The translations under genes were made by a program, and so were the position numbers. A stretch of 52,829 bases of DNA from Xenococcaceae cyanobacterium MO_167.B27 (GTDB lineage Bacteria; Cyanobacteriota; Cyanobacteriia; Cyanobacteriales; Xenococcaceae): positions 1-52,829 of the forward strand of contig JASJCP010000020.1 of assembly GCA_030065935.1 (NCBI GenBank), read 5' to 3'. Numbering within the stretch: position 1 is the stretch's first letter; every line of letters begins with the position of its first letter. Positions 44,729 to 52,798 of this stretch are shown here, in pieces. The notes beneath the pieces were generated by a model that was given only the letters and a program-made list of their open reading frames with translations, did not search any database and had not been told where the DNA came from.

Positions 44729-45970
44729 CTAAGTTGTATATTCTGCATTGATTTCTACATATTTATAAGTCAAATCACAACCCCAAGCTATTCCAGTACC
44801 CGAGCCGTTACCGATACAAACGGAAATCAGTACTGTATCATCTTCTAGATACTCTCCTTCGGCTGCTTGTTTGAGATAGTTACTCGCAGCAGCACGATCA
44901 AAAGCCAGAGGTTGACCGTTTTCCATCAGGGAAATGTCCCCTAGTTTAATACTAAGTTCATCTTGATGAAATTTAACACCAGCACGACCAGCAGCAGCAC
45001 CGATGCGCCCCCAGTTAGGATCTCGTCCAAAAACAGCAGATTTGACTAGGGACGATCCAGCAATGGTTTTAGCTACTTGAGCAGCCGATTTATCATCAGG
45101 TGCGCCTGATACTTGTACTTCGATTAGACAAGTTGCTCCTTCTCCATCACGAGCGATCGCTTTTGCTAAGTATTGACACACCTCTGTTAGCATAGCTTCT
45201 AGTTTCTGGGCGTTTTTCCCCATCTCTGTAATAGCAGTGGTGCGAGACTGTCCATTAGCTAGGGCGATCGCACAATCATTAGTACTGGTATCACCATCAA
45301 CGGTAATCTGATTGAAGCTTTTATCTACTGCACGCTTTAACATTTCTTGCCATAAATGAGTAGCAACCGCAGCATCACAAGTGATAAATGCTAACATAGT
45401 AGCCATGTTAGGATGGATCATTCCTGAACCTTTCGCAATCCCTCCAATGCGAACAGGACGACCTTCAATAGTAGTTTCGAGAGCAATTTCTTTAGTTACT
45501 AAGTCTGTGGTAATAATGGCTTTAGCTGCATCTTTTCCTCCTTCAGGAGATGCGGACGCTACTAACGGGGGAATCCCTGAGCGCAAACCGTCCATTTTTA
45601 TCCTTTGTCCAATTACTCCTGTAGAAGCGAGGAGAATTTCATCAGGAGAGATATTTAATTCTTTTGCCAGTAATTCTGCACTTTCTAAAGCGTCTTGCCA
45701 ACCTAACTCACCTGTAGCAGCATTGGCTTGTCCTGCATTACATAAAATAGCCCTTTTACTAGAGTCATCTTGCAGCCTTTGACGACAATAGTCAACACAA
45801 GCAGCCCTAACCTGAGAAGTGGTGAAAACTCCAGCAGCGATCGCTTCTGTATCTGATAAAATTAATGCTAAATCTTCCGCACCAGAGGCTTTTAATCCTG
45901 CTTTAATTCCTGCTGCTTTGTATCCTTTGGGCGCAGTGATTCCCCCTGTAACTATCTGCCAATCTGCCAT
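44729..45970 (-). CDS. argJ: Glutamate N-acetyltransferase / amino-acid N-acetyltransferase
   Basis: A 413-residue Ntn-type enzyme that makes N-acetylglutamate and recycles the acetyl group from N-acetylornithine in arginine synthesis. It self-cleaves before the catalytic threonine of HPNMATMLAFITCD (T191), producing alpha and beta chains. GGITAPKGYKAAGIKAGLK is the N-terminal signature, VDGDTSTNDCAIALANGQS the substrate site and GRDPNWGRIGAAAGRAGV near 315. The length is normal. It is divergent from the B12-riboswitch operon. Confidence 0.97.
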   Translation of the reverse strand: MADWQIVTGGITAPKGYKAAGIKAGLKASGAEDLALILSDTEAIAAGVFTTSQVRAACVDYCRQRLQDDSSKRAILCNAGQANAATGELGWQDALESAELLAKELNISPDEILLASTGVIGQRIKMDGLRSGIPPLVASASPEGGKDAAKAIITTDLVTKEIALETTIEGRPVRIGGIAKGSGMIHPNMATMLAFITCDAAVATHLWQEMLKRAVDKSFNQITVDGDTSTNDCAIALANGQSRTTAITEMGKNAQKLEAMLTEVCQYLAKAIARDGEGATCLIEVQVSGAPDDKSAAQVAKTIAGSSLVKSAVFGRDPNWGRIGAAAGRAGVKFHQDELSIKLGDISLMENGQPLAFDRAAASNYLKQAAEGEYLEDDTVLISVCIGNGSGTGIAWGCDLTYKYVEINAEYTT

Positions 45971-46029
45971 AATCCTAGTACTGCTACTTTTTTGATCTAA
46001 CGCTGATTATACATTTTTGTGATATCGTT

Positions 46030-46160
46030 AGATACTACTTGGTTCTGGTGGGGGTCAGCCATCAGAAGTAATGGGGAAAGTTTGGTGTAAATCCAACGCT
46101 GTCCCGCAACTGTGATGAGATTAATAGCGTGTTAATTTCTCAGTCAGAATACCCGCCGAG
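46030..46160 (+). ncRNA. Cobalamin (B12) riboswitch
   Basis: Conserved blocks appear in order: GGTGGGGGTCAGCCATCAG, ATGGGGAAAGTTTGGTG-TAAATCCAACGCTGTCCCGCAACTGTGA in pieces, and AGTCAGAATACCCGCC (46142-46157), which is the B12-box end of the class. It lies about 190 bases before the HupE-type permease. By analogy, adenosyl- or methylcobalamin binding would lower expression of the downstream genes. Exact P1 ends are approximate. Confidence 0.93.
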
Positions 46161-46352
46161 AGCAAATCTGCTAGCCCTTTTCTTAGTCTATTGATTAGTC
46201 GTTGGTTGTTAGTTGTTAGTTGTTAGTCGTTAGTCTTTATATTCTGCGCCTTGCACTAACCATTAATCGTACTAGTCATGACTTGTGAATGTACCAGAGG
46301 AGAAGGGCAAACCCCAAACACAATTTACAAACAGATCTGCGAGGTACGGATT

Positions 46353-47009
46353 ATGTTGAATATGCTTTCAAAGCAGGGGATTAAAACCCTTGCTTTTGTT
46401 GGTTTGATATTAGTTATTAACTTAATAATTGGCACACCATCAGCCTTGGCTCATCATCCTCTAGATGGAGCAATTCCCAGTAATTTTTTTGAAGGTTTCA
46501 TGTCAGGATTGGCACACCCAATTATTGGTTTAGATCATTTTGCTTTTGTTATTGCAGTAGGTTTGTTAGCAGTTTTACCTAATAAGTTAGGATTAATAAT
46601 TCCTTCTAGTTTCTGCGTTGCTACTGCTTTCGGAACAGCAATTCATCTGGCTAGTATTGACCTTCCTTTACCGGAATTAATTATTGCAGTTTCAGTTCTA
46701 ACTATTGGTATTGCTTTAGCCTTAGAGAATGCTGTTAATCTCGTTTTAATAGTTGTTGTAACTGCGATCGCTGGGATTTTTCATGGCTATGCTTATGGAG
46801 AATCTATTGTTGGTGCAGAAATGACCCCTTTGACTGCTTACTTATTAGGCTTTGTAGGAATTCAATTAGTAATTAGCGCGATCGCATTTTATCTAGGTAG
46901 TTTAATCAGCAAAAAGTCAGCTAAAAAAACATCTCTTCGTCTGCGTTTTTGTGGCTTCATTATCTGCGGAATAGGCTTAACTTTTTTGTCTAATACTCTA
47001 CTAGGTTAA
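46353..47009 (+). CDS. hupE: HupE/UreJ family metal permease, B12-regulated
   Basis: About 218 residues from ATG 46353 (MLNMLSKQGIKTLAFVGLIL...). The frame continues to 46278, but the added residues precede a clear signal peptide (ending ALAHHPLDG), so the internal start was chosen. The diagnostic motif GLAHPIIGLDHFAFVIAVG (HPxxGxDH) and FHGYAYGE give histidines and an aspartate for metal binding. There are six helices. HupE proteins carry nickel or cobalt; the cobalamin riboswitch upstream argues for cobalt here. Confidence 0.88.
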   Translation: MLNMLSKQGIKTLAFVGLILVINLIIGTPSALAHHPLDGAIPSNFFEGFMSGLAHPIIGLDHFAFVIAVGLLAVLPNKLGLIIPSSFCVATAFGTAIHLASIDLPLPELIIAVSVLTIGIALALENAVNLVLIVVVTAIAGIFHGYAYGESIVGAEMTPLTAYLLGFVGIQLVISAIAFYLGSLISKKSAKKTSLRLRFCGFIICGIGLTFLSNTLLG

Positions 47010-47036
47010 GCATTAATAGACTTCTAGATCCTACTG

Positions 47037-47061
47037 TATCAGCGCAAGGCTTGCGCTGATA
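47037..47061. repeat. 12-bp inverted repeat after hupE
   Basis: TATCAGCGCAAG-G-CTTGCGCTGATA. It shares its core CGCAAG/CTTGCG with 34184-34202. No T-run follows, so it is more likely a repetitive palindrome than a strong terminator, and read-through to cobW is possible. Confidence 0.8.
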
Positions 47062-47114
47062 CTAACCACTAACAATTAACAATTAACAATTAACTTTTCA
47101 GCAATTTTAAAAAT

Positions 47115-48152
47115 ATGCACAAAATACCCGTTACAGTAATAACTGGTTTTCTCGGTGCTGGGAAAACTACCCTTGTCCGTAATCTGTTACAAAATAATCA
47201 AGGAAGACGAATCGCAGTTTTAGTTAATGAATTTGGGGAAGTCGGTATCGACGGGGACTTATTACGTTCTTGTCAAGTGTGCGATGAACCAGAAGACTCT
47301 AACAGTAACATTATCGAGTTAACTAATGGTTGTCTCTGTTGTACGGTACAAGAAGAATTTTATCCCACTATGCAAGAGTTACTCCAGCGACGGGATAAGA
47401 TAGACAATCTTTTAATTGAAACTTCAGGATTAGCACTACCAAAGCCTTTAATTCAAGCATTCCGTTGGCAAGATATTCGTCATGCTGCTACGGTAGATGG
47501 AGTTGTTACCGTCGTAGATTGTAAAGCCCTAGCAGATGGGACAATAGTAGGAGATTTAGCAGCTTTAGAAGCACAACGTCAAGCTGACCCCAATCTAGAA
47601 CATGAAACCCCTATCGAAGAATTATTTGAAGATCAGTTAGCTTGTGCTGATCTAGTATTACTGACTAAAACTGATTTAGTAGAAACTGCTACTATAGACA
47701 GGCTCAAGAATTGGTTACAAAAAGAACTTCCTTCAGGAGTCAAAATTATTCCCATTCATGGAGGGGAAATTGACCCCAATCTCTTGTTAGGTTTTAATGC
47801 TGCTGTAGAGGATAATTTAGCTAGTCGTCCTTCTCATCATGACCACGAAGTAGAACACGACCATGATGATGATATCAACTCTGTAGAATTAATTTGCGAT
47901 CGTACTTTTGAACCGAAACAACTAACTCAGGAACTACAGAACTTAGTCCAACAAGAAGAAATATATCGCATTAAAGGTTTTGTCAATGTTGCTAATAAAC
48001 CCATGCGTCTAGTATTACAAGGAGTGGGTAATCGTTTTGATACATTTTATGACCGTCTGTGGTCAAAATATGAAACCCGTCAAACCAGTTTAGTGTTTAT
48101 TGGACGAAATTTAACTCAGGATACAATTACAAATTACCTCGCCTTATTATGA
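47115..48152 (+). CDS. cobW: CobW/G3E family GTPase
   Basis: A 345-residue metallochaperone-type GTPase. P-loop GFLGAGKT is at 11-18, the metal-binding CLCC at 73-76, Walker B-like LLIETSGLALP near 98-108 and the guanine site LLTKTDLV near 183-190. A His/Asp-rich linker (HHDHEVEHDHDDD, about 240-252) lies before the C-terminal CobW domain. CobW supplies cobalt for cobalamin assembly in characterised bacteria. The position after the riboswitch-controlled permease supports a cobalt role over the related zinc GTPases. Confidence 0.9.
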   Translation: MHKIPVTVITGFLGAGKTTLVRNLLQNNQGRRIAVLVNEFGEVGIDGDLLRSCQVCDEPEDSNSNIIELTNGCLCCTVQEEFYPTMQELLQRRDKIDNLLIETSGLALPKPLIQAFRWQDIRHAATVDGVVTVVDCKALADGTIVGDLAALEAQRQADPNLEHETPIEELFEDQLACADLVLLTKTDLVETATIDRLKNWLQKELPSGVKIIPIHGGEIDPNLLLGFNAAVEDNLASRPSHHDHEVEHDHDDDINSVELICDRTFEPKQLTQELQNLVQQEEIYRIKGFVNVANKPMRLVLQGVGNRFDTFYDRLWSKYETRQTSLVFIGRNLTQDTITNYLALL

Positions 48153-48357
48153 GGGATGAATTATGAGGAGTGAGGATTGAGGTCAGAGGTCAGAGGTCAG
48201 GGGAAATGGGGAATTAGGGAATTGGGGAATTGGGGAATTAGGGAATTGGGGGTGGTTGATGATAACTGATAACTTCCTCATGCTTCATCCTTTATCCTTC
48301 ATGCTTTATCCTTTATCCTTGATATATCCTCTCATTCCTTATTGAGGTATAACGCCA
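48153..48357. repeat. Low-complexity spacer after cobW
   Basis: GAGGTCAGAGGTCAGAGGTC and GGGGAATTGGGGAATTGGGG-type tandem tracts (48181-48250), then CTTTATCCTT repeats. No gene. Confidence 0.8.
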
Positions 48358-48531
48358 ATGATCACATTAAAAAGAACTTTTATTACGTCTCTAGTAATTT
48401 TTATTATTCTCTATATCCTCAGAGGCTTAGGTATTTTCTCTTTTCTTTCTGGGGGAATCATACTTATACTACTACTAATTACTATCAGTTCAGGTTTAGC
48501 TTGGGCAATTAAAAAAACTCTCAGATATTAA
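48358..48531 (+). CDS. Small two-helix membrane protein
   Basis: A 57-residue frame (MITLKRTFITSLVIFIILYI...) with two hydrophobic helices (about 9-24 and 30-50) joined by a Gly/Ser turn and ending in a basic IKKTLRY. The hydrophobic periodicity and positive-inside pattern are typical of real small membrane proteins. GAGGTATAACGCCAATG supplies a possible ribosome-binding site. No family recognised. Confidence 0.5.
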   Translation: MITLKRTFITSLVIFIILYILRGLGIFSFLSGGIILILLLITISSGLAWAIKKTLRY

Positions 48532-48560
48532 ATCATTTACCATTTATCAATGATATAGCT

Positions 48561-48634
48561 ATACAAATTTAAGTTATGACATAGTCTGTGTAGGAGGAAT
48601 TCATGAATTACCCTAACTCGTGTTAAATATGATG
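48561..48634. repeat. Dispersed repeat, copy 2
   Basis: Second copy of the roughly 73-base repeat in the ABC operon spacer (23444-23516). The order ATACAAATTT, TTATGACATAGTCT, ATTCATGAATT, GATG is shared. Confidence 0.75.
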
Positions 48635-48685
48635 TCCTAATCTAAAAGCGTAGTGCTATAAATGTTCAACGTTTAATGATAAATA

Positions 48686-49921
48686 ATGAATGATAAATGT
48701 TTAGAAATTGTTGTTATTGGTGGTGGCGCAGCAGGATTTTTTGGCGCAACTACCTGTGCTAAACTAAATACTAACGTTAGGGTGAATATTTTAGAAGCTG
48801 GAACTAAACCCCTAGCCAAAGTGAGAATTTCTGGTGGTGGAAGATGTAATGTTACTCATCACTGTTTTGATTCAACTCAATTAGTGCAGAATTATCCCAG
48901 AGGGGGAAAAGCTTTACGGGGTGCTTTTACTCGATTTCAACCCCGAGATACAGTAGAGTGGTACGAGTCTCGCGGAGTTAAGCTAAAAACTGAAGCAGAT
49001 GGGAGAATGTTTCCTGTTACTGATAACTCTGCAACCATCATTAATTGTTTAACTAAAGAAGCAGAAAAGTTAGGAGTAGTTTTACATACCTCAACACCAG
49101 TCAAATCTTTAGAATACAATCAACAAAAGTTTCAAATAGGTTTAAGAAATGGTGGTAATTTATTAGCAGATAAAGTTTTAATTGCTACAGGAAGCAATCC
49201 TTTAGGTTATCGTTGGGCAAAACAGTTAGGACATACTATAGAATCTCCTGTTCCTTCTTTATTTACTTTCAATATTCAAGACCCAAGACTTAAAGATTTA
49301 GCTGGTGTCAGTGTTCAAAATGCGAGATTAAAGTTATTAGGTACAGGTAAGAATAAACTAGAGCAAACTGGCGCATTATTAATTACTCATTGGGGGATTA
49401 GTGGTCCTGCTACCCTTAAATTATCTGCCTGGGGAGCAAGATTTTTATATGAGCATAATTATCATAATGTTTTAGAAATTAATTGGCTGCCTCAATACAA
49501 TCAAGAAACTATTAAACAAGAATTACTGCAAATAAAATCTGCTACACCCAAGAAAAAAATTATTGCCTATTCTCCTCTATCTCTTCCTAAAAGGCTTTGG
49601 CAAAGTTTAGTCAATTATGTGGGAATTAAAAGCAGTAAAATTTGGGCAGAACTAGGGAAAAAAGAATTAAATAAATTAGTTTTAGAGATAGTCCAAGGAC
49701 AATACCAGATTACAGGAAAGGGAGTTTTCAAAGAAGAATTTGTAACTTGTGGAGGAGTCAGTCTCAAAGAAGTTAATTTTAAAACTATGGAAAGTAAAAA
49801 ATGTCCGAGGCTCTACTTTGCAGGGGAAGTATTAGATATTGATGGGGTAACAGGTGGTTTTAATTTTCAAAGTGCTTGGACTACTGGTTGGCTAGCAGGA
49901 AATGCTATGGCAATCATTTGA
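48686..49921 (+). CDS. BaiN/HI0933-type FAD-dependent oxidoreductase
   Basis: A 411-residue flavoprotein. The FAD Rossmann motif VVIGGGAAGFFGATTCAKL is near 9-27, then LAKVRISGGGRCNVTHHCFD (about 43-62, the family signature), a central domain with LLITHWGISGPATLKLS, and the C-terminal FVTCGGVSLKEVNFKTMES and VLDIDGVTGGFNFQSAWTTG. Members use FAD and NAD(P)H on poorly known substrates. The stop TGA lies at the edge of the adjacent transposon-end remnant, which probably provides the last bases of the gene. Confidence 0.9.
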   Translation: MNDKCLEIVVIGGGAAGFFGATTCAKLNTNVRVNILEAGTKPLAKVRISGGGRCNVTHHCFDSTQLVQNYPRGGKALRGAFTRFQPRDTVEWYESRGVKLKTEADGRMFPVTDNSATIINCLTKEAEKLGVVLHTSTPVKSLEYNQQKFQIGLRNGGNLLADKVLIATGSNPLGYRWAKQLGHTIESPVPSLFTFNIQDPRLKDLAGVSVQNARLKLLGTGKNKLEQTGALLITHWGISGPATLKLSAWGARFLYEHNYHNVLEINWLPQYNQETIKQELLQIKSATPKKKIIAYSPLSLPKRLWQSLVNYVGIKSSKIWAELGKKELNKLVLEIVQGQYQITGKGVFKEEFVTCGGVSLKEVNFKTMESKKCPRLYFAGEVLDIDGVTGGFNFQSAWTTGWLAGNAMAII

Positions 49922-50160
49922 ACCTCCCATCGGTAAACCGAGGGATTCCCATATAGACTCTTATCTAGTCTGCTTTGGTACAAGCGATATACTATCTCCC
50001 AAAGTTTAAGACCCCGACAGACCGCCATTACTGGGCTGTTTGTTTAACGTTCACGGGCGCACCGACCGCCAACGGCTCTAAATTCTATTTAGTTGCTTGG
50101 CTGTGCTTTTTGAGCTAAACCTAATCTACCAGTCGCGTCACCATTACAATTTCAAGGGCG
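49922..50160 (-). ncRNA. Orphan TnpB-type right end / omega-RNA-like scaffold
   Basis: On the minus strand the sequence reads AGACT...AGTCT hairpin (49955-49971), then GGGAATCCCTCGG-TTTA-CCG, a GGGAGGTTCAA-type terminus at 49919-49928, and stops at the flavoprotein gene. The same layout (hairpin, AATCCC..., GGGAGG-x-TCAA) ends IS200/IS605 tnpB elements, where it is the omega-RNA 3' end. No tnpB is attached. The adjacent guide position would be the 3' end of the flavoprotein gene. The 5' limit is approximate. Confidence 0.5.
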
Positions 50161-50379
50161 ATATTTGTTCCGACGATCTGAGGTAAGGGAAGCCAGTCCC
50201 CTTGATATTTGATGCACTTTACTGCTAGTTGACATTATACTACAAAACCGACAAGCTCTACCCAAAATTCATCCCGTCAGCATAGCCTATGGTCTTCTTT
50301 TGGAAGAAAGATAAAATGGAAAAATCCGCCCCATACCCACTGGAGAGGGTCGGGGGGATATGACAACGAAAAGAAGAGT
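50161..50379. other. Spacer between orphan transposon end and psaI
   Basis: No gene recognised. On the minus strand, downstream of psaI, a C-rich/G-rich stretch (about 50327-50360) followed by GGATTTTTCC could serve as the psaI terminator. Confidence 0.4.
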
Positions 50380-50493
50380 TTAAGCTTCTGATTCGACGTA
50401 AATGAATAAAAGACCCATCACAGCAAAAGCAAGGACGGGGAGTAAGGCAACGAAAATGGCTGGTAAGTAAGCAACTGCGTATGTACCTGTCAT
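50380..50493 (-). CDS. psaI: Photosystem I subunit VIII
   Basis: A 37-residue single-helix membrane protein: MTGTYAVAYLPAIFVALLPV, then LAFAVMGLLFIYVESEA. The N-terminal AxAYLP and the C-terminal MGLLFIYxESE are the PsaI signatures. It helps hold PsaL at the trimerisation side of photosystem I in the thylakoid membrane. It lies on the strand opposite psaL, which begins 359 bases away, and both sides are bordered by transposon-end remnants. Confidence 0.92.
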   Translation of the reverse strand: MTGTYAVAYLPAIFVALLPVLAFAVMGLLFIYVESEA

Positions 50494-50639
50494 TTGTTAT
50501 GATCCTATATTTTCAATGTACAGTGGTAACATCCTGAATCCTACTGGAAAGTTCGCCGAGATGGAGCAATTATAAAGATTCTTAACATTCTGGCCAGAGA
50601 AATACAAAAAGGGGAGGCTAGTCAATATACTTCATAAAT

Positions 50640-50815
50640 AAAGAAATTCTGCTTTTCGGGATTTCGACCCATAAGGCCGTGGGACACACGGTGTCAGTCT
50701 GTGGAGCGAACATAAGACCAAATCTCATTGAGAGGGTTGGCAGTTGCTATGAAACAGAAACCTAAATCGTGAGATTTTAGAATCCCCGCCCTTTTAAGGC
50801 GAGGGAGGGTGTCAA
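50640..50815 (+). ncRNA. Orphan TnpB-type right end / omega-RNA-like scaffold upstream of psaL
   Basis: CCGTGGGACACACGG and GTCT-GTGGAGCGAACATA-AGAC stems are followed by GCTATGAAACAGAAACCTAA, a CTAAATC-GTGA-GATTTTAG hairpin (50762-50780), and the terminal AATCCCCGCC...GGCGAGGGAGGGTGTCAA. This order is a textbook right end of IS200/IS605-type tnpB elements in cyanobacteria. No tnpB or tnpA is present. A guide, if transcribed, would begin at about 50816, just before psaL. Confidence 0.65.
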
Positions 50816-50851
50816 AACAGCCAAAGTTTAATAATTCACAGAGAAATCCAA

Positions 50852-51328
50852 ATGGCAATCGACGTAATTCAACATGGTGGAGACCCTCAAGTGGGCAATT
50901 TAGCCACTCCCGTTAATTCTTCAGGGTTCTCTATTCCTTTTATCAGAAACCTTCCTGCTTACCGTAAAGGTTTATCGGCTAACCGTCGTGGTTTAGAGAT
51001 TGGTATGGCTCATGGTTATTTTATCTATGGACCATTTTACCTGCTTGGACCGTTACGTAACAGCGAATATGCAAGCACCGCTGGTTTACTCGCTGCAGTG
51101 GGTCTGGTTGCTATTTTAACCATTGCTTTATCTATGTACGCTAGTGTTGGCGTGACTAAACCCACTACAACTTTAACCACTCCTGACGTTCCTGAAGATT
51201 TAGGAACCTCTGAAGGTTGGGGTGAGTTTGCTAATGGTTTCTTTGTTGGGGGTGCAGGGGGAGCATTTTTTGCTTATCTGCTCTGTCAAACTCCTTATAT
51301 TGACCTGATTAAAACAATCTTAGGTTAA
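50852..51328 (+). CDS. psaL: Photosystem I reaction centre subunit XI
   Basis: A 158-residue thylakoid protein needed for photosystem I trimers. The N-terminal stromal segment [20 protein letters not shown] is followed by [41 protein letters not shown] in pieces (about 30-70), whose [10 protein letters not shown] ligates chlorophyll. Two or three helices and [20 protein letters not shown] follow. Full length. The upstream region holds a transposon-end remnant, so its promoter may lie between 50816 and 50851 or within the remnant. Confidence 0.97.
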   Translation: MAIDVIQHGGDPQVGNLATPVNSSGFSIPFIRNLPAYRKGLSANRRGLEIGMAHGYFIYGPFYLLGPLRNSEYASTAGLLAAVGLVAILTIALSMYASVGVTKPTTTLTTPDVPEDLGTSEGWGEFANGFFVGGAGGAFFAYLLCQTPYIDLIKTILG

Positions 51329-51368
51329 TATTTTCTTAGGTTAATACGCATTTTTAATGTGTTTTTAA

Positions 51369-51390
51369 GGGGTTAACTTAGATTAACCCC
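51369..51390 (+). terminator. Rho-independent-type terminator of psaL
   Basis: GGGGTTAA (51369-51376) pairs with TTAACCCC (51383-51390) around CTTAGA, followed by TCATTTTATT. It lies 40 bases after the psaL stop. Confidence 0.75.
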
Positions 51391-51504
51391 TCATTTTATT
51401 GTGTTCACAAAAACAAAAATCAACAGTGGGAACAATACTGTTGATTTTGAGGAAAAATAAGCAGATGCTTTGAAATATTTGAGAATTAACTGTATTCGCA
51501 ACAT

Positions 51505-51870
51505 TTAGGCCATATTTTGCAGTTCTTTAAAGGATGAGTTGTCAATAATATTAGAAGATTCGTTGGGGTTTTGATATTTGATCAAGTTAGCCAATTCCTG
51601 TAATTGACTAATAGCTTCTGCACCTTCTAATTTCATTAATTCTCGGTCATCCCGCATTTCTGTCCAAGTAATGCCATAGTCAGATACCAGAAATCGAATC
51701 AGATGATCCTTCCCTAAACTAACCATAAACGAAGCACTATTCATTTCCCCACCACAGGTATAGCAAGAAGCTAAATAACCGCGATTTTCCAGGACAATAG
51801 CCAATGCTTGCAAGTTCATTACTAAGTCCCTCACAAAATCACGATGTTGTTGAGCTAATCGAGTAAACAC
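51505..51870 (-). CDS. DUF1815 family protein
   Basis: A 121-residue protein starting at GTG 51870: a strong AGGAGG seven bases upstream decides this start over the in-frame TTG at 51891. (V)FTRLAQQHRDFVRDLVMNLQ, ENRGYLASCYTCGGEMNSAS (with a C-x2-C pair) and GITWTEMRDDRELMKLEG are the DUF1815 core, a family confined to cyanobacteria. The C-terminal 25 residues are polar and variable. It converges on psaL. Function unknown. Confidence 0.88.
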   Translation of the reverse strand: MFTRLAQQHRDFVRDLVMNLQALAIVLENRGYLASCYTCGGEMNSASFMVSLGKDHLIRFLVSDYGITWTEMRDDRELMKLEGAEAISQLQELANLIKYQNPNESSNIIDNSSFKELQNMA

Positions 51871-52316
51871 GTTTTTTCCTCCTGATAACACTCCTCATTA
51901 TAAAACCTTAATAGTTTTTTAAGATTTTAATTTTGTCATTAAAGTTACAATCTAATGTAAAATAGTGAGACTTATAAGGTATACTCATCATCGACTAGAT
52001 TAACCTAGTATTTCTTAATTGCCTAGTATCAGCAGTTACACTCTAGGAATCGTCCCATTCTCTTTAGATTTAAAAAAACATCAAAAAGATGCCAAACTCG
52101 CTTTAACTGTAGGGTCGCAAGGAATTTAGCTAAATTTTAAAAGTTAACATTTAGGCAAAAAACTTTACATTTATTATTCTTATAAATAAAATTAATAAAA
52201 ATGATTATTAGCTTAATCCTTTCTTAATCACTTGGCAAATTGAACGTCTCTTGCTAAGCTCTATCGGTAATTGGTTAAAAAGATGATTAAATCCTTTGTG
52301 TGGTGTTGAGGCGTTC
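51871..52316. other. A/T-rich spacer, nothing recognised
   Basis: 446 bases between divergent genes. It presumably carries both promoters. A search for frames, hairpins and repeats on both strands gave nothing convincing. Confidence 0.4.
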
Positions 52317-52520
52317 ATGAAAGTATCTAATTCTCGTCCTTGGTTATTTATCTTAGAATTTCTCTTAATCACCAATGCGATCGCCATCGCTGCTGGTGTG
52401 GGGTTTGGTGCAGCGTTACGTTTAAACAAACCCGAAGAACCTGGTGCAACGATACTACATTCTGAGCAATCGTTTCCTCCCCGTCAAGATTGGCCGATGG
52501 GAGAAGGTTCTCAACCTTGA
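52317..52520 (+). CDS. Small single-helix membrane protein
   Basis: 67 residues from ATG 52317 (MKVSNSRPWLFILEFLLITN...). The seven codons upstream lack a ribosome-binding site, whereas GAGGCGTTC precedes this ATG. One long hydrophobic helix (about 10-34) is followed by a polar proline-rich tail ending QDWPMGEGSQP. It looks like a conserved small cyanobacterial membrane protein, family not recognised. Confidence 0.6.
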   Translation: MKVSNSRPWLFILEFLLITNAIAIAAGVGFGAALRLNKPEEPGATILHSEQSFPPRQDWPMGEGSQP

Positions 52521-52542
52521 AACAGAATAAACCTAAAAAGCC

Positions 52543-52643
52543 GTGAGCGAGAGTTAGCCAGTCCGTTTTAACGGCTGGCAGTGGAGCGAACGGGGACGGC
52601 GCTCACAAGGTGCGGAATTCGATTCCGCACACACCACCTTGTT
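52543..52643. repeat. Two adjacent hairpins after the small membrane gene
   Basis: GTGAGCG (52543-52549) pairs with CGCTCAC (52600-52606), enclosing GCCAGTCCGTT...AACGGCTGGC (52557-52579). Directly afterwards CAAGGTG...CACCTTG (52606-52641) encloses TGCGGAATTCGATTCCGCA and ends in TTTT. The first resembles the nested element at 15587-15659. The second could be a terminator. Confidence 0.7.
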
Positions 52644-52663
52644 TTAACCCCTTGTATCTGCGA

Positions 52664-52669
52664 TATAAT
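52664..52669 (+). promoter_or_regulatory. Candidate -10 box (TATAAT)
   Basis: TATAAT at 52664-52669 with TTGTTT at 52639-52644 (spacing 19) stands seven bases before a GTG that opens a 40-residue frame. It is a consensus -10 but the spacing is long. Confidence 0.4.
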
Positions 52670-52675
52670 AGGGGT

Positions 52676-52798
52676 GTGAGTAAGAACAAGGTGGGTCATG
52701 ATGATATTTTGCTAGATAAAGGTGAAATTCCAGCCAGTAAGAGACGGGGTCAATCCTACGACTATGGAACAGGCAAGCAATGCAGCAAAAAGGAGTGA
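52676..52798 (+). CDS. Possible 40-residue ORF
   Basis: A polar, basic frame VSKNKVGHDDILLDKGEIPA... ending GTGKQCSKKE. It starts at a GTG close to a good -10 box, which would make it nearly leaderless. It has no recognised family and lacks a ribosome-binding site. An AAAGGAG at 52790 indicates that another gene may start just beyond 52800 and run off the window. Confidence 0.3.
   Translation: MSKNKVGHDDILLDKGEIPASKRRGQSYDYGTGKQCSKKE

Noticed and set aside
52606-52643. tRNA 3' half (T-arm-like TTCGATTCC)
   Set aside because: The stem is a perfect 7-bp palindrome with a 5-base loop, and no anticodon or D arm can be placed upstream.
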